From Massiliimalia massiliensis (GTDB lineage: Bacteria > Bacillota > Clostridia > Oscillospirales > Ruminococcaceae), in assembly GCF_900155615.1 (NCBI RefSeq), contig NZ_FUHT01000002.1, forward strand, positions 496,001 to 560,000: DNA of 64,000 nt. Direction: 5' to 3'. Positions within the stretch are counted from its first letter, which is position 1. Every line of letters starts with the position of its first letter. A program made the translations under genes and the position numbers. Under the pieces are notes generated by a model. It had not been told where the DNA came from, did not search any database, and saw nothing but the letters and a program-made list of their open reading frames with translations. Below are positions 51,323 through 59,626 of the stretch, piece by piece.

Positions 51323-52090
51323 ATGGCTTTATTAGAAGTAAACCATCTGAAAAAAATCTATACCACCCGCTTCGGCGGAAACCAGGTACAGGCATTAACC
51401 GACGTGGGGTTTACAGTAGAACAGGGAGAATATGTCGCGATCATGGGAGAATCCGGCTCCGGTAAAACCACCCTTTTAAATATTCTTGCTTCTCTTGATC
51501 AGCCGACCGACGGGGAGGTTCTTTTAAACGGAACAGATATCGCCTCTATCCCGGATCGCCAGATGTCCGCATTTCGCCGGGAAAATCTGGGTTTCGTCTT
51601 TCAGGATTTCAACCTGCTCGATACCTTCTCACTCAACGATAATATCGCGCTTCCCCTGGTACTGTCCAGAAAATCGCCAAAAGAAATCCATCAACGGATC
51701 GAACCGATTGCCCGGATGCTGGGAATCCACGACCTGCTCCAGAAATTCCCCTATGAGGTGTCCGGCGGACAAAAGCAGCGGGCAGCCGTTGCCAGGGCGT
51801 TGGTTACCAACCCGCAGATCGTTCTCGCAGACGAGCCCACCGGCGCGCTGGACTCCAAATCAACAGACGGGCTGCTCCATATCTTTGAGGAAATCAACCG
51901 CCGCGGGCAGACGATCCTAATGGTTACCCACAGCACCAAGGCTGCAAGCCATGCTAACCGGGTGCTGTTTATTAAGGATGGCGTAGTTTTTCATCAGCTC
52001 TATAAAGGGGATCTGAGCAACGAAGCAATGTTTCAGAAAATTTCTGACGCGCTGACCGTCCTGGCAACAGGAGGGAAGAACCGTGAATAG
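51323..52090 (+). CDS. bceA: ABC transporter ATPase, BceA-like
   Basis: A 255-residue ATPase of the MacB/LolD-BceA group. Walker A is GESGSGKTT (about 42-50), the signature VSGGQKQR, Walker B VLADEPTGALD, and the switch His in VTHSTKA. AAAGGAGG precedes the ATG. With the overlapping permease gene it forms a Bce-type transporter that removes peptide antibiotics from lipid II-cycle targets and informs the kinase. Confidence 0.95.
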   Translation: MALLEVNHLKKIYTTRFGGNQVQALTDVGFTVEQGEYVAIMGESGSGKTTLLNILASLDQPTDGEVLLNGTDIASIPDRQMSAFRRENLGFVFQDFNLLDTFSLNDNIALPLVLSRKSPKEIHQRIEPIARMLGIHDLLQKFPYEVSGGQKQRAAVARALVTNPQIVLADEPTGALDSKSTDGLLHIFEEINRRGQTILMVTHSTKAASHANRVLFIKDGVVFHQLYKGDLSNEAMFQKISDALTVLATGGKNRE

Positions 52091-54086
52091 CTTATTTTAC
52101 CCCAAAATGGCCTTCACCTCCATGCGGAAAAACAAAGCCATGTATCTTCCCTATCTCATCGCGGTCTGCCTGTGCGTCGGTGTATTTTATATCATGGACT
52201 CAGTCAATGTAATGGTTGCCGAAAGCGGTATGAAGGGCGCTGCCCGCATGAGCGACATCCTGGTATCCATGCGCAGCATCTGCGGGTTTATTACCCTGGT
52301 CATCCTGTTTTATGTCAACAGCTTTGTGATGAAGCGGCGGAAAAAGGAATTTGGGCTTTACAGCATCCTTGGGATGGAAAAACGCCACATCTCGGTAATG
52401 ATGGTCTGGGAAGTCCTGCTGACCGGGATTGTCAGCCTGGCCTGCGGCATGCTGGGCGGCGCCCTATTAAGCCAGCTTATGTTCTTATTATACATGAAAA
52501 TCATCCATCTCCCGGCCGCCCTCACCTTCCAGATTCCGCTTCAGTCGGTGTTCAGTACTGTTGTGTGGTTTGCAATCGGTTTTGGCATTATCCTGCTGTA
52601 TGATATGATTTCTGTCGCCAAGACAAAGCCAATCTCCCTGCTGAGCAGCGAAAAGGCCGGTGAACGGGAACCGAAATCTCATTGGATCCTGGCTGTGACC
52701 GGAGTGCTTGCGCTCGGCGCGGGGTATGTCCTGGCTCTCACTGTAAAAACCCCGTGGGATGCCTTCGCTAATTTCTTTACTGCGGTATTGTGTGTAATCA
52801 TCGGAACCTATTGCCTATTTATTTCCGGGAGCATCGTCTTTCTCAAAGCGCTTCGAAAAAACAAACGCTTTTATTACCGGCCTTCCAACTTTATTTCTGT
52901 TTCCGGTATGATCTACCGGATGAAACAAAATGCGGTAGGATTGTCTAATATCTGTATCCTTTCTACCGCGGTGCTGGTTACTATGTCCTCCTGCGTCAGC
53001 CTGTTTATCGGAGAAGAGGATATTTTGCGAGAGCGCTTTCCAAGAGATGTCCATATCACCGCTATTGTGGAGGACCAAAACCCGGAACCGCTTATTGAAG
53101 AAGCCGCACAAAAACATGCACAGCAGCACGGCGGCCAGGCCGAAAACGCGATGGGCTATTATGATCTTTCCTTTGCCACCTTTCAGCAGGAGGACGGCAA
53201 GACCTTCTCTATGCTTTCGGCCAGTACGGACAGCACTGCTCCGGTTATCCTGCAATGTACTACCATGGATGACTACAACCGTACCGTGAAAGAGCCGGTC
53301 ACATTAGGTGAAAATGAGGTCGCCGTCTATATTATGGGCGAGACAAAAATCGGTTCTGAAATTTCCATCTCCGGACACACCTATCGGGTGAAAAAGCTGG
53401 TGGAAACGCCTCCCTATGCTTCGCAGGCCGACTATCTACGGAATTCGGTCGGTGTAGTTTTTTCCAACCTGGAGCAAATGAAAACCCTGCTTGACGAATA
53501 TAACGAAGAATTTTACAGCGATGATTCCTCCGGCGGCCGTGAATTAAGCTATTCCTATTTCTATAATGTATCCGGGGATTCCCTGGACACGGACGCCTTT
53601 TCGGAAAGCCTGCGTGATTCCTTCAACGAAACAGTACCCCGGCTTTCCGTCGCGGATACTATTTGGCTGGCACGAACCGATTTCTATCAGACTTACGGAA
53701 GCATCCTATTCGTAGGAATCTTCTTTGTCGGGGTATTTATCATTGCCACTGTGCTGATTATCTATTATAAGCAGATTACAGAGGGATATGACGACCACGA
53801 CCGTTTTAAGATCATGCAAAACGTTGGGATGAGCGACAAAGAGGTTCGTCAGGCAATTCAGAAGCAGGTTTTGATGGTATTTTTCCTCCCGCTTCTCGTG
53901 GCCTTCCTGCATATTGCGATTGCATTTCCAGTATTGTGTAAGCTGCTGATGATGTTTGGGTTGTTCAACAACACGCTCTTCCTCGTCTGCGTTTTAGCGA
54001 CAGCTCTGATATTTGGCATCCTGTATTTTATCGTCTACCAGCTCACAGCGAGAACCTACTATAAAATTGTCAAAGCAAAAAGCTAG
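52083..54086 (+). CDS. bceB: ABC transporter permease, BceB-like
   Basis: A 667-residue permease with about ten membrane helices. FtsX-type helix groups lie at the start (to about 290) and end (about 545-667), and a large external domain of some 240 residues (about 300-540) between helices 7 and 8 is the mark of Bce-type transporters, where the antibiotic is recognised. It starts with GTG at 52083, overlapping bceA by 8 bp. Confidence 0.94.
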   Translation: MNSLFYPKMAFTSMRKNKAMYLPYLIAVCLCVGVFYIMDSVNVMVAESGMKGAARMSDILVSMRSICGFITLVILFYVNSFVMKRRKKEFGLYSILGMEKRHISVMMVWEVLLTGIVSLACGMLGGALLSQLMFLLYMKIIHLPAALTFQIPLQSVFSTVVWFAIGFGIILLYDMISVAKTKPISLLSSEKAGEREPKSHWILAVTGVLALGAGYVLALTVKTPWDAFANFFTAVLCVIIGTYCLFISGSIVFLKALRKNKRFYYRPSNFISVSGMIYRMKQNAVGLSNICILSTAVLVTMSSCVSLFIGEEDILRERFPRDVHITAIVEDQNPEPLIEEAAQKHAQQHGGQAENAMGYYDLSFATFQQEDGKTFSMLSASTDSTAPVILQCTTMDDYNRTVKEPVTLGENEVAVYIMGETKIGSEISISGHTYRVKKLVETPPYASQADYLRNSVGVVFSNLEQMKTLLDEYNEEFYSDDSSGGRELSYSYFYNVSGDSLDTDAFSESLRDSFNETVPRLSVADTIWLARTDFYQTYGSILFVGIFFVGVFIIATVLIIYYKQITEGYDDHDRFKIMQNVGMSDKEVRQAIQKQVLMVFFLPLLVAFLHIAIAFPVLCKLLMMFGLFNNTLFLVCVLATALIFGILYFIVYQLTARTYYKIVKAKS

Positions 54087-54150
54087 AAAGTTCTGTTTCA
54101 TGGGCCGTACTCATCCAATTCATGACCCATAGAACTTTAAATTACCCTCA

Positions 54151-54188
54151 AGGGAAGGGGCTGCCGAAAATTCGGCAGCCCCTTCCCT
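54151..54188. terminator. Bidirectional terminator
   Basis: Perfect 18-bp arms agggaaggggctgccgaa (54151-54168) and its complement (54171-54188), two bases between. It lies between the rightward bceB and the leftward AIM24 gene. Confidence 0.88.
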
Positions 54189-54203
54189 ATTTGATTCCTT
54201 ATG

Positions 54204-54884
54204 TTAATTTCCGGTTGGCATAAACGGACGCAGCACCGATGCCATCTGGCTGATCGGCATGGACTGCAGGATTACCCGGCCCGGCCCGGTCACGCGGGTA
54301 TTAAAAACGCCTTCGCCGCCAAACAGCATATTCTTTACGCCCGGAACTGACTGGACATCCATCGTACAGCTTCCGCTCATTGCTGCTACATAGCCGGTGT
54401 CAACCAGGATCGACTGACCCGGCTGCAGATCATACTGCTTGGTATAGCCGTCAATCTCAATAAAAGCCATTCCCTGGCCGGACAGCTTCTGCATAATAAA
54501 GCCTTCGCCGCCAAACAGCCCGCCGCCGAACTTCTTATGAAAATAGACAGAAAGCTGCACTCCGGCCTCGGACGCAAGGAACGCAGATTTCTGGACGATC
54601 ATCTCATTTCCCGCCGAAATCGGAATCGCCAAAATAGAGCCCGGAAAGCTGGAGGCAAACGCAATCATTCCATTGCCGCCCTGAGCGGTATAGGTGTTTT
54701 GGAACATAGCCTCCCCGCTGAACATTCTCCCAAACGCTTTCCCGATCCCGCCGTTTGTAGAGGTTTTCATCTCCATATTCGGAGACATCCAGGACATCGC
54801 TCCCTTTTCTGTAATCATTGTTTCTCCCGCCTGCAGCTCGCAGATGACAACCGGCAGCGGTTCCCCTTCAATTGAATATCTCAT
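54204..54884 (-). CDS. AIM24/TIGR00266 family protein
   Basis: A 226-residue protein of the AIM24 (TIGR00266) family with a beta-rich trihelical-barrel repeat fold. Family marks include GAMSWMSPNMEM, the FGGEGFIMQKLSG block and PGQSILVDTGYVAAM. No membrane segment. Bacterial function unknown. The ATG at 54884 has AGGAGATGG upstream; the longer open frame is not supported. Monocistronic. Confidence 0.9.
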   Translation of the reverse strand: MRYSIEGEPLPVVICELQAGETMITEKGAMSWMSPNMEMKTSTNGGIGKAFGRMFSGEAMFQNTYTAQGGNGMIAFASSFPGSILAIPISAGNEMIVQKSAFLASEAGVQLSVYFHKKFGGGLFGGEGFIMQKLSGQGMAFIEIDGYTKQYDLQPGQSILVDTGYVAAMSGSCTMDVQSVPGVKNMLFGGEGVFNTRVTGPGRVILQSMPISQMASVLRPFMPTGN

Positions 54885-55011
54885 TACAATCCATCTCCTG
54901 TCTTTTTTGATGCCCATAAGGACTCTCTGCTTCCAATATACCATACTTACAGCTAGATTGAAAGCACTTCTTTTGCTTTGGGGAGCTAAAGGCCGATACC
55001 ATCTTGGGGGT

Positions 55012-55764
55012 TTAAACACTACATTCGTATAAAAACATTTCCGATTCATTGGTTTTGGCAATATCTTTTTTAAAGGAGGAATATACTGTCACATCGGAAA
55101 AACCTATTTCCTTCAAAAATATTTCCATCTCTCCCAACTCGTACAGGTGTGTTTGAAAGTTCATCTCCTCTTTCCTTAACAGCTTGCCATCATGATACCA
55201 TTCATATATTGCCGGGCTGTACTGGGTGTGCGTTGCTTCATCATAATAATTTTTAGACTTCAAAATCAATTCATCATTTTCCTGCGTTTTAACCGCAGCT
55301 CCTACTGTATATTGATCACTGTCGGGACACCGGTTAGCAGTCGTATCCACCGCAAACACAAATTTACCGCCCTCTGTTAAAAGTTCCTTTATCTTCGATA
55401 AAATGCTTCTGCAGGATTGCATCTCTGTAAACAAAGATACAGAGCCGAAGGAGATAAAAATATAGTCAAAACGTTCTGATGTCTGATATTCTTCTATTTC
55501 ACTCTCCACGATGTCCGAATCCGGTGATTTTTCTAACAGCTTTTTGAGCATTTCATGTGAGTTGTCTACACCCTTGATATGAAACCCTCTCTCTGCAAAG
55601 GGAATCAAAAATCTTCCGCTTCCACATAACGGCTCTAAAATTGACATCTCTTTTTTAGCGTAAGAAAGATAAAAATGCAATTCATCTTGCGGCGCCTCGG
55701 GATGCAAAAGCTCATACATTTCCGTACACAAGCTGCCATAATAATTTCTTTTTATAGCTTCCAT
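55012..55764 (-). CDS. Class I SAM-dependent methyltransferase
   Basis: A methyltransferase of 250 residues, substrate unknown. SAM motif I is ILEPLCGSGRFLIPFAERG, motif II acidic residue in KGVDNSHEM, and FDYIFISFGSVS is the motif IV region. It is noticeably richer in A and T than neighbouring genes and stands alone, which may mean recent acquisition. The start at 55764 has CGGAGA upstream. Confidence 0.83.
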   Translation of the reverse strand: MEAIKRNYYGSLCTEMYELLHPEAPQDELHFYLSYAKKEMSILEPLCGSGRFLIPFAERGFHIKGVDNSHEMLKKLLEKSPDSDIVESEIEEYQTSERFDYIFISFGSVSLFTEMQSCRSILSKIKELLTEGGKFVFAVDTTANRCPDSDQYTVGAAVKTQENDELILKSKNYYDEATHTQYSPAIYEWYHDGKLLRKEEMNFQTHLYELGEMEIFLKEIGFSDVTVYSSFKKDIAKTNESEMFLYECSV

Positions 55765-56180
55765 TTTATTAATCTCCGTTCTTTTTTGGACGGCGAGATT
55801 ATGATGAGGAATAAAACTCATCAGCTTACAGTACTCTCTTATGGATATGACTGCCTCTCCTTTTTATCTGATACATCTAAATATACTGATTCATATCCAG
55901 AATACAGGTTTAAAAACTCTCGCATGACCCGTGTAAAATATCTATTTTTTTTAAAATAAAAAATGAGGAATAGGACAATACAAAAAATCATTGCCAAACA
56001 GTTTTTCCTCCCAAGACCATGTCTATACAGTTTTTAGTGAACGATCGATCCAAAACAGTAAAAAGAGACTGTAAGTACATGTTCTAGGTATACCACAGAT
56101 AGGGAATACCGGGTTACATACTACGGATATAGTCATAATAAAGAAAACATTATTCCAGTTTCATGCTAACAATAAATAAA
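55765..56180. other. Intergenic region with no recognised gene
   Basis: About 415 bp of AT-rich sequence. Short open frames exist but lack ribosome sites and any family resemblance. The leftward promoter of the methyltransferase should lie near 55790-55850; I could not choose it. Confidence 0.5.
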
Positions 56181-56210
56181 CAAAGGACGCAGGCAATCCT
56201 GCGTCCTTTG
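56181..56210 (-). terminator. Terminator of tRNA-Arg
   Basis: Arms caaaggacgcagg (56181-56193) and cctgcgtcctttg (56198-56210); the minus strand continues with tttatttattg. It is downstream of the leftward tRNA gene. Confidence 0.85.
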
Positions 56211-56226
56211 TCCGGTTTATCCCTTT

Positions 56227-56301
56227 TGGCACCCCCGACCAGAATCGAACTGATAACTAACCCTTAGGAGGGGTTTGTTATATCCATTTAACTACGGGGG
56301 C
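56227..56301 (-). tRNA. tRNA-Arg (anticodon CCT)
   Basis: The minus strand from 56301 folds as a cloverleaf: acceptor GCCCCCG with CGGGGGT, D loop with AAATGGATA, anticodon stem AACCC/GGGTT around the loop CTCCTAA giving anticodon CCT, T arm ATCAG/CTGGT with TTCGATT, discriminator G, and an encoded CCA at 56229-56227. It reads AGG codons. Confidence 0.93.
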
Positions 56302-56330
56302 CTCCTGATAGGTTGTCATGAGACTATATT

Positions 56331-56359
56331 ATTATATCAAAAAGAGCAGAAAATTTCAA
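56331..56359 (-). promoter_or_regulatory. Promoter of tRNA-Arg
   Basis: On the minus strand TTGAAA (56359-56354), 17 bp, TATAAT (56336-56331), about 30 bp before the tRNA. Confidence 0.75.
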
Positions 56360-56393
56360 TCCCCCTTTTCTCCAAGAAAAAACGATTCCTTTC

Positions 56394-56422
56394 TTGTATT
56401 CCTGATTTCCTTTTGATATAAT
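56394..56422 (+). promoter_or_regulatory. Promoter of the MATE transporter gene
   Basis: TTGTAT (56394-56399), 17 bp, TATAAT (56417-56422), about 48 bp before the start codon. Confidence 0.7.
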
Positions 56423-56469
56423 GATTCTTGTCAGAGATTATTATATCGAATAATAGGGGATTACATGTT

Positions 56470-57825
56470 ATGACAAAAATTTTTACCAGGGATCGCAGCT
56501 TTTACAAGGATTTCTTTTCCATGACATTCATTCTTGCGCTGCAAAACCTGATTACCTGCGCTGTCAATCTTGCGGATAATATTATGCTTGGCTCTTATAT
56601 GGAGACCGCCCTTTCGGGAGCCGCGATTGTAAACCAGATTCAGTTTATTCTGCAGATGGTCACAATGGGAATCGGAGAAGGGATTGTTGTTCTTGCCTCC
56701 CAATATTGGGGAAAAAAGGATATTGAACCAATTCGGCGCATTTTCAGCATCGGATTAAAGCTAGGGCTTTTAAGCGGCGCGGTTTTATGGGCAGCAGTAT
56801 TTTTCTTCCCTGTGCCGATACTGAGTCTCTTTACCAATGACCAGGCAGTGATCCAACAGGCGGAGCAGTATCTCAGGATTGTCTGCTTCTCCTATTTTTT
56901 CTTCTGTATTACCAATACAGCCATCTGCGCGTTGCGCGGCGTGGAAACAGTGCGAATCGGCGTGGTTGTCTCAGTTATTGCCCTGTTTGTCAATATCGGG
57001 CTCAACTATATTCTGATTTTTGGGAAGCTCGGCGCGCCGCAGCTTGGAATCCGAGGCGCTGCCATCGCAACATTAACCGCGCGGATAATGGAAACCGCAG
57101 TTGTTATCATCTATCTCATCTTTTTTGATAAAAAGATCCATATGCGTCTTCAGTCGCTGCTTCACTTTGACCGCCAGCTTTTTGGGGACTATATCCGGGT
57201 CGGCTCTTTCGTCATCATGTCCAGCCTGATCTGGGGTGTTGCAATGGCGGTTCAAACAGCTATCCTGGGTCACCTGGGCTCTATTGCTATTTCGGCGAAC
57301 AGTATTGCCACTACAATCTTCCAGGTGCTGACTGTTGTGACCTATGGATCGGCCAGCGCTGCCGCCGTTTTAATCGGGCGTACGGTCGGAGAGGATAATA
57401 TTCCAAAGGTAAAGGAATATGCTTACACCATGCAGGTTCTTTTTGTTATCATCGGGGTTATAACGGGCATTCTGCTGTTTCTCGTCAAAGAACCGATTCT
57501 CAATTTCTACTCGATTTCTCCGGAAACCCGGAAGATGACCAGCGACTTTATCAATGTCCTTTGTATCACTGTAGTAGGAACCTCTTACCAATGCTCTGCA
57601 CTGACAGGCATCGTCCGTGGAGGCGGGGATACCCGGTTTGTATTCTTTAATGACTCGATCTTTATGTGGGGCATGGTTTTGCCGCTATCTGCGCTGGCTG
57701 CCTTTGTTTTTCACTGGTCTCCGCTTGCCGTTTTTTGGATTTTGAAAAGCGACCAGATCACAAAATGCCTGGTTGCCCTGCCAAAAGTCAACCGATTCCG
57801 ATGGATTCGCCAGTTAACCCGGTAA
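56470..57825 (+). CDS. MATE family efflux transporter
   Basis: A 451-residue exporter with 12 predicted helices in two halves of the MatE type (NLADNIMLGSYMETALSGAA in helix 1-2 region; GRTVGEDN after helix 8). It probably exports drugs or metabolites in exchange for sodium or protons. The start at 56470 follows AGGGG; the longer frame begins in the promoter. Monocistronic with its own terminator. Confidence 0.92.
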   Translation: MTKIFTRDRSFYKDFFSMTFILALQNLITCAVNLADNIMLGSYMETALSGAAIVNQIQFILQMVTMGIGEGIVVLASQYWGKKDIEPIRRIFSIGLKLGLLSGAVLWAAVFFFPVPILSLFTNDQAVIQQAEQYLRIVCFSYFFFCITNTAICALRGVETVRIGVVVSVIALFVNIGLNYILIFGKLGAPQLGIRGAAIATLTARIMETAVVIIYLIFFDKKIHMRLQSLLHFDRQLFGDYIRVGSFVIMSSLIWGVAMAVQTAILGHLGSIAISANSIATTIFQVLTVVTYGSASAAAVLIGRTVGEDNIPKVKEYAYTMQVLFVIIGVITGILLFLVKEPILNFYSISPETRKMTSDFINVLCITVVGTSYQCSALTGIVRGGGDTRFVFFNDSIFMWGMVLPLSALAAFVFHWSPLAVFWILKSDQITKCLVALPKVNRFRWIRQLTR

Positions 57826-57844
57826 ATAAGTCTCTTTTGTTCAT

Positions 57845-57883
57845 AAAAAGTCGGTTTTTTTAACCGGCTTTTTATGCTATAAT
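57845..57883 (+). terminator. Terminator of MATE gene overlapping next promoter
   Basis: Arms aaaaagtcggtt (57845-57856) and aaccggcttttt (57862-57873, one G-U). Directly downstream is TGC-TATAAT (57875-57883), an extended -10 for the following CPBP-family gene. Confidence 0.7.
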
Positions 57884-57980
57884 GGGAACACAACCGGAAA
57901 TAGCGGCAGGGCCTGAAGCCCTTTCATGATGGAGCTTTAGGAAAAAATCAGCTATATATCTTGGGAGAGGAGGAAAGCAG

Positions 57981-59063
57981 ATGGACCGCCGGTTTTCACA
58001 TCAGGAGCATCAACAGCGGTTTTCATCCCGGCCGGACTCGCCGGGGCAGGTACCGACCTATATCAATGGGCTGGGATTTTTACCGCAGACGCCGCGGCAG
58101 GCGGAGTACAGGGCGCTTGTGATGCAGTATAATATCCTTTTGTTTTCGATTCTTCTCCTTTATTTTCTCCGGGTGATTTCACCTGCGCCGATTATCAATA
58201 TTATGGCAATGCTCGGTTTGGATATCACCATTAATCCTTTAACGAATATTGTAAATATGTCTGTGTTTTCGGCTCAGATTGTCCAGATCCTGACTCAGAT
58301 AGTCTATATGGGCGTCCCGACTGCTGTGATCCTGTTGTTCGGCAGGCGGCTCGGCTTTTCCGGCCAGCTCTTTTCCAAGCCAAATCCTGGGACAACCCGT
58401 TACAGTGTCCTGATTTTAATGGGAACTGGAGTAGTCGCTGCTATCTTCACCCGGCTTTTTGTGGGGATTTTGCAGGAGAGCGGTGTAGTTGTCTTGCAGG
58501 AAAGCGAAGTCCCGCCAACAGATTTTTCCGCCTTTCTCCTGTTCTGTTTTTCCACCACCCTTTTGCCCGCGTTTTTGGAGGAGCTTCTCTTCCGGGGCGC
58601 TATCCTGCATTCTATGAGACGGTTCGGGGATATTATTGCGATTGCGGTTTCCACCATTCTCTATACCCTGGTGCAGCCCAGCTTTGATATGATGGTTTAT
58701 GCTTTTGTGACAGGCTTGGCGCTGGGTTATTTTACGGTTCGGTCGGGAAGTATTCTTGCAGCTATCGCCGCTAATTTCGCTTCTAAGGGGCTGCGGGTTC
58801 TTCAGCTTATCATCGAACAGCAATTCTCCGAGGAATTTTCAGCGCAAATTTTCTGCCTGATTGGAATTGTTTTGCTCTTGCTGTCGCTATTTCTCTTTGG
58901 CTGGTTTGTCCGTCGGGACAGCCGCGCTTTCCAGCTTTACAGTGTAGACACCTGCCTGACAAACCGAATGAAGATAAAGGCGCTGATCACCAATTTCGGC
59001 TTCTGGATGATTGTCGTCCTTGCCTTTTTCTATGTCATCCCCTATATTCAAATTATCGGCTAA
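57981..59063 (+). CDS. CPBP (CAAX-protease-like) membrane protein, probably not catalytic
   Basis: A 360-residue polytopic protein with about eight helices. The CPBP (Abi/Rce1-like) domain, about 190-300, keeps motif 1 as EELLFRG. The following motifs, normally FxxxH and HxxxN/D, read YTLVQ and NFASK: both metal-binding His are replaced (Gln and Asn). I infer a pseudo-protease. AGGAGG precedes the ATG. It is 14 bp before tadA and may be transcribed with it. Confidence 0.85.
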   Translation: MDRRFSHQEHQQRFSSRPDSPGQVPTYINGLGFLPQTPRQAEYRALVMQYNILLFSILLLYFLRVISPAPIINIMAMLGLDITINPLTNIVNMSVFSAQIVQILTQIVYMGVPTAVILLFGRRLGFSGQLFSKPNPGTTRYSVLILMGTGVVAAIFTRLFVGILQESGVVVLQESEVPPTDFSAFLLFCFSTTLLPAFLEELLFRGAILHSMRRFGDIIAIAVSTILYTLVQPSFDMMVYAFVTGLALGYFTVRSGSILAAIAANFASKGLRVLQLIIEQQFSEEFSAQIFCLIGIVLLLLSLFLFGWFVRRDSRAFQLYSVDTCLTNRMKIKALITNFGFWMIVVLAFFYVIPYIQIIG

Positions 59064-59077
59064 GCAGGAGGTTTTTC

Positions 59078-59539
59078 TTGAATCAGGATCAGTTATTTAT
59101 GAAAGAAGCCCTGCTGGAGGCTCAGAAAGCCTTCCTGCTCGATGAAGTGCCAATCGGCGCGGTGATTGTACAGGACGGAATTGTCATTGCCAGAGGGCAT
59201 AACCTGCGTGAAACCGGCAAAAACGCGGCCGCTCATGCAGAGCTCCTGGCAATTAATGAAGCCTGTTCCAGCCTGGGAGGATGGCGTCTGCCGCGATGTA
59301 CCCTATATGTCACCCTGGAACCCTGCCCCATGTGTGCCGGCGCAATGATCAATGCCCGGATCGACCGGGTCGTCTTCGGTGCGTATGATCCCAAGGCCGG
59401 CTCCTGCGGCTCTCTGGTCAATCTATTTGATCTGCCCTATAACCATCGGCCTCTTTGCGAGGGCGGTGTTTTGGAGACCGAATGCGCGGGTATCCTGTCT
59501 GAATTTTTTCGGCAGCTTCGGCAAAAAAGAAAAACATAA
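59078..59539 (+). CDS. tadA: tRNA-specific adenosine-34 deaminase TadA
   Basis: A 153-residue zinc deaminase that makes inosine at position 34 of tRNA-Arg(ACG). The zinc/catalytic motif is HAELLA and the PCPMCAGAMI motif provides the two Cys ligands. It starts with TTG at 59078 behind AGGAGG. Length and motifs are normal for bacterial TadA. Confidence 0.95.
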   Translation: MNQDQLFMKEALLEAQKAFLLDEVPIGAVIVQDGIVIARGHNLRETGKNAAAHAELLAINEACSSLGGWRLPRCTLYVTLEPCPMCAGAMINARIDRVVFGAYDPKAGSCGSLVNLFDLPYNHRPLCEGGVLETECAGILSEFFRQLRQKRKT

Positions 59540-59569
59540 AAAAGGATGGCTCTGTAGAGCCATCCTTTT
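59540..59569. terminator. Bidirectional terminator
   Basis: Arms aaaaggatggctct (59540-59553) and agagccatcctttt (59556-59569), between the rightward tadA and the leftward GH51 gene. Confidence 0.88.
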
Positions 59570-59626
59570 CATTTTCAGTATGTTCCATTCCGAACCGCCC
59601 GCTTTTCGGATATAGAATGGAGGCGC

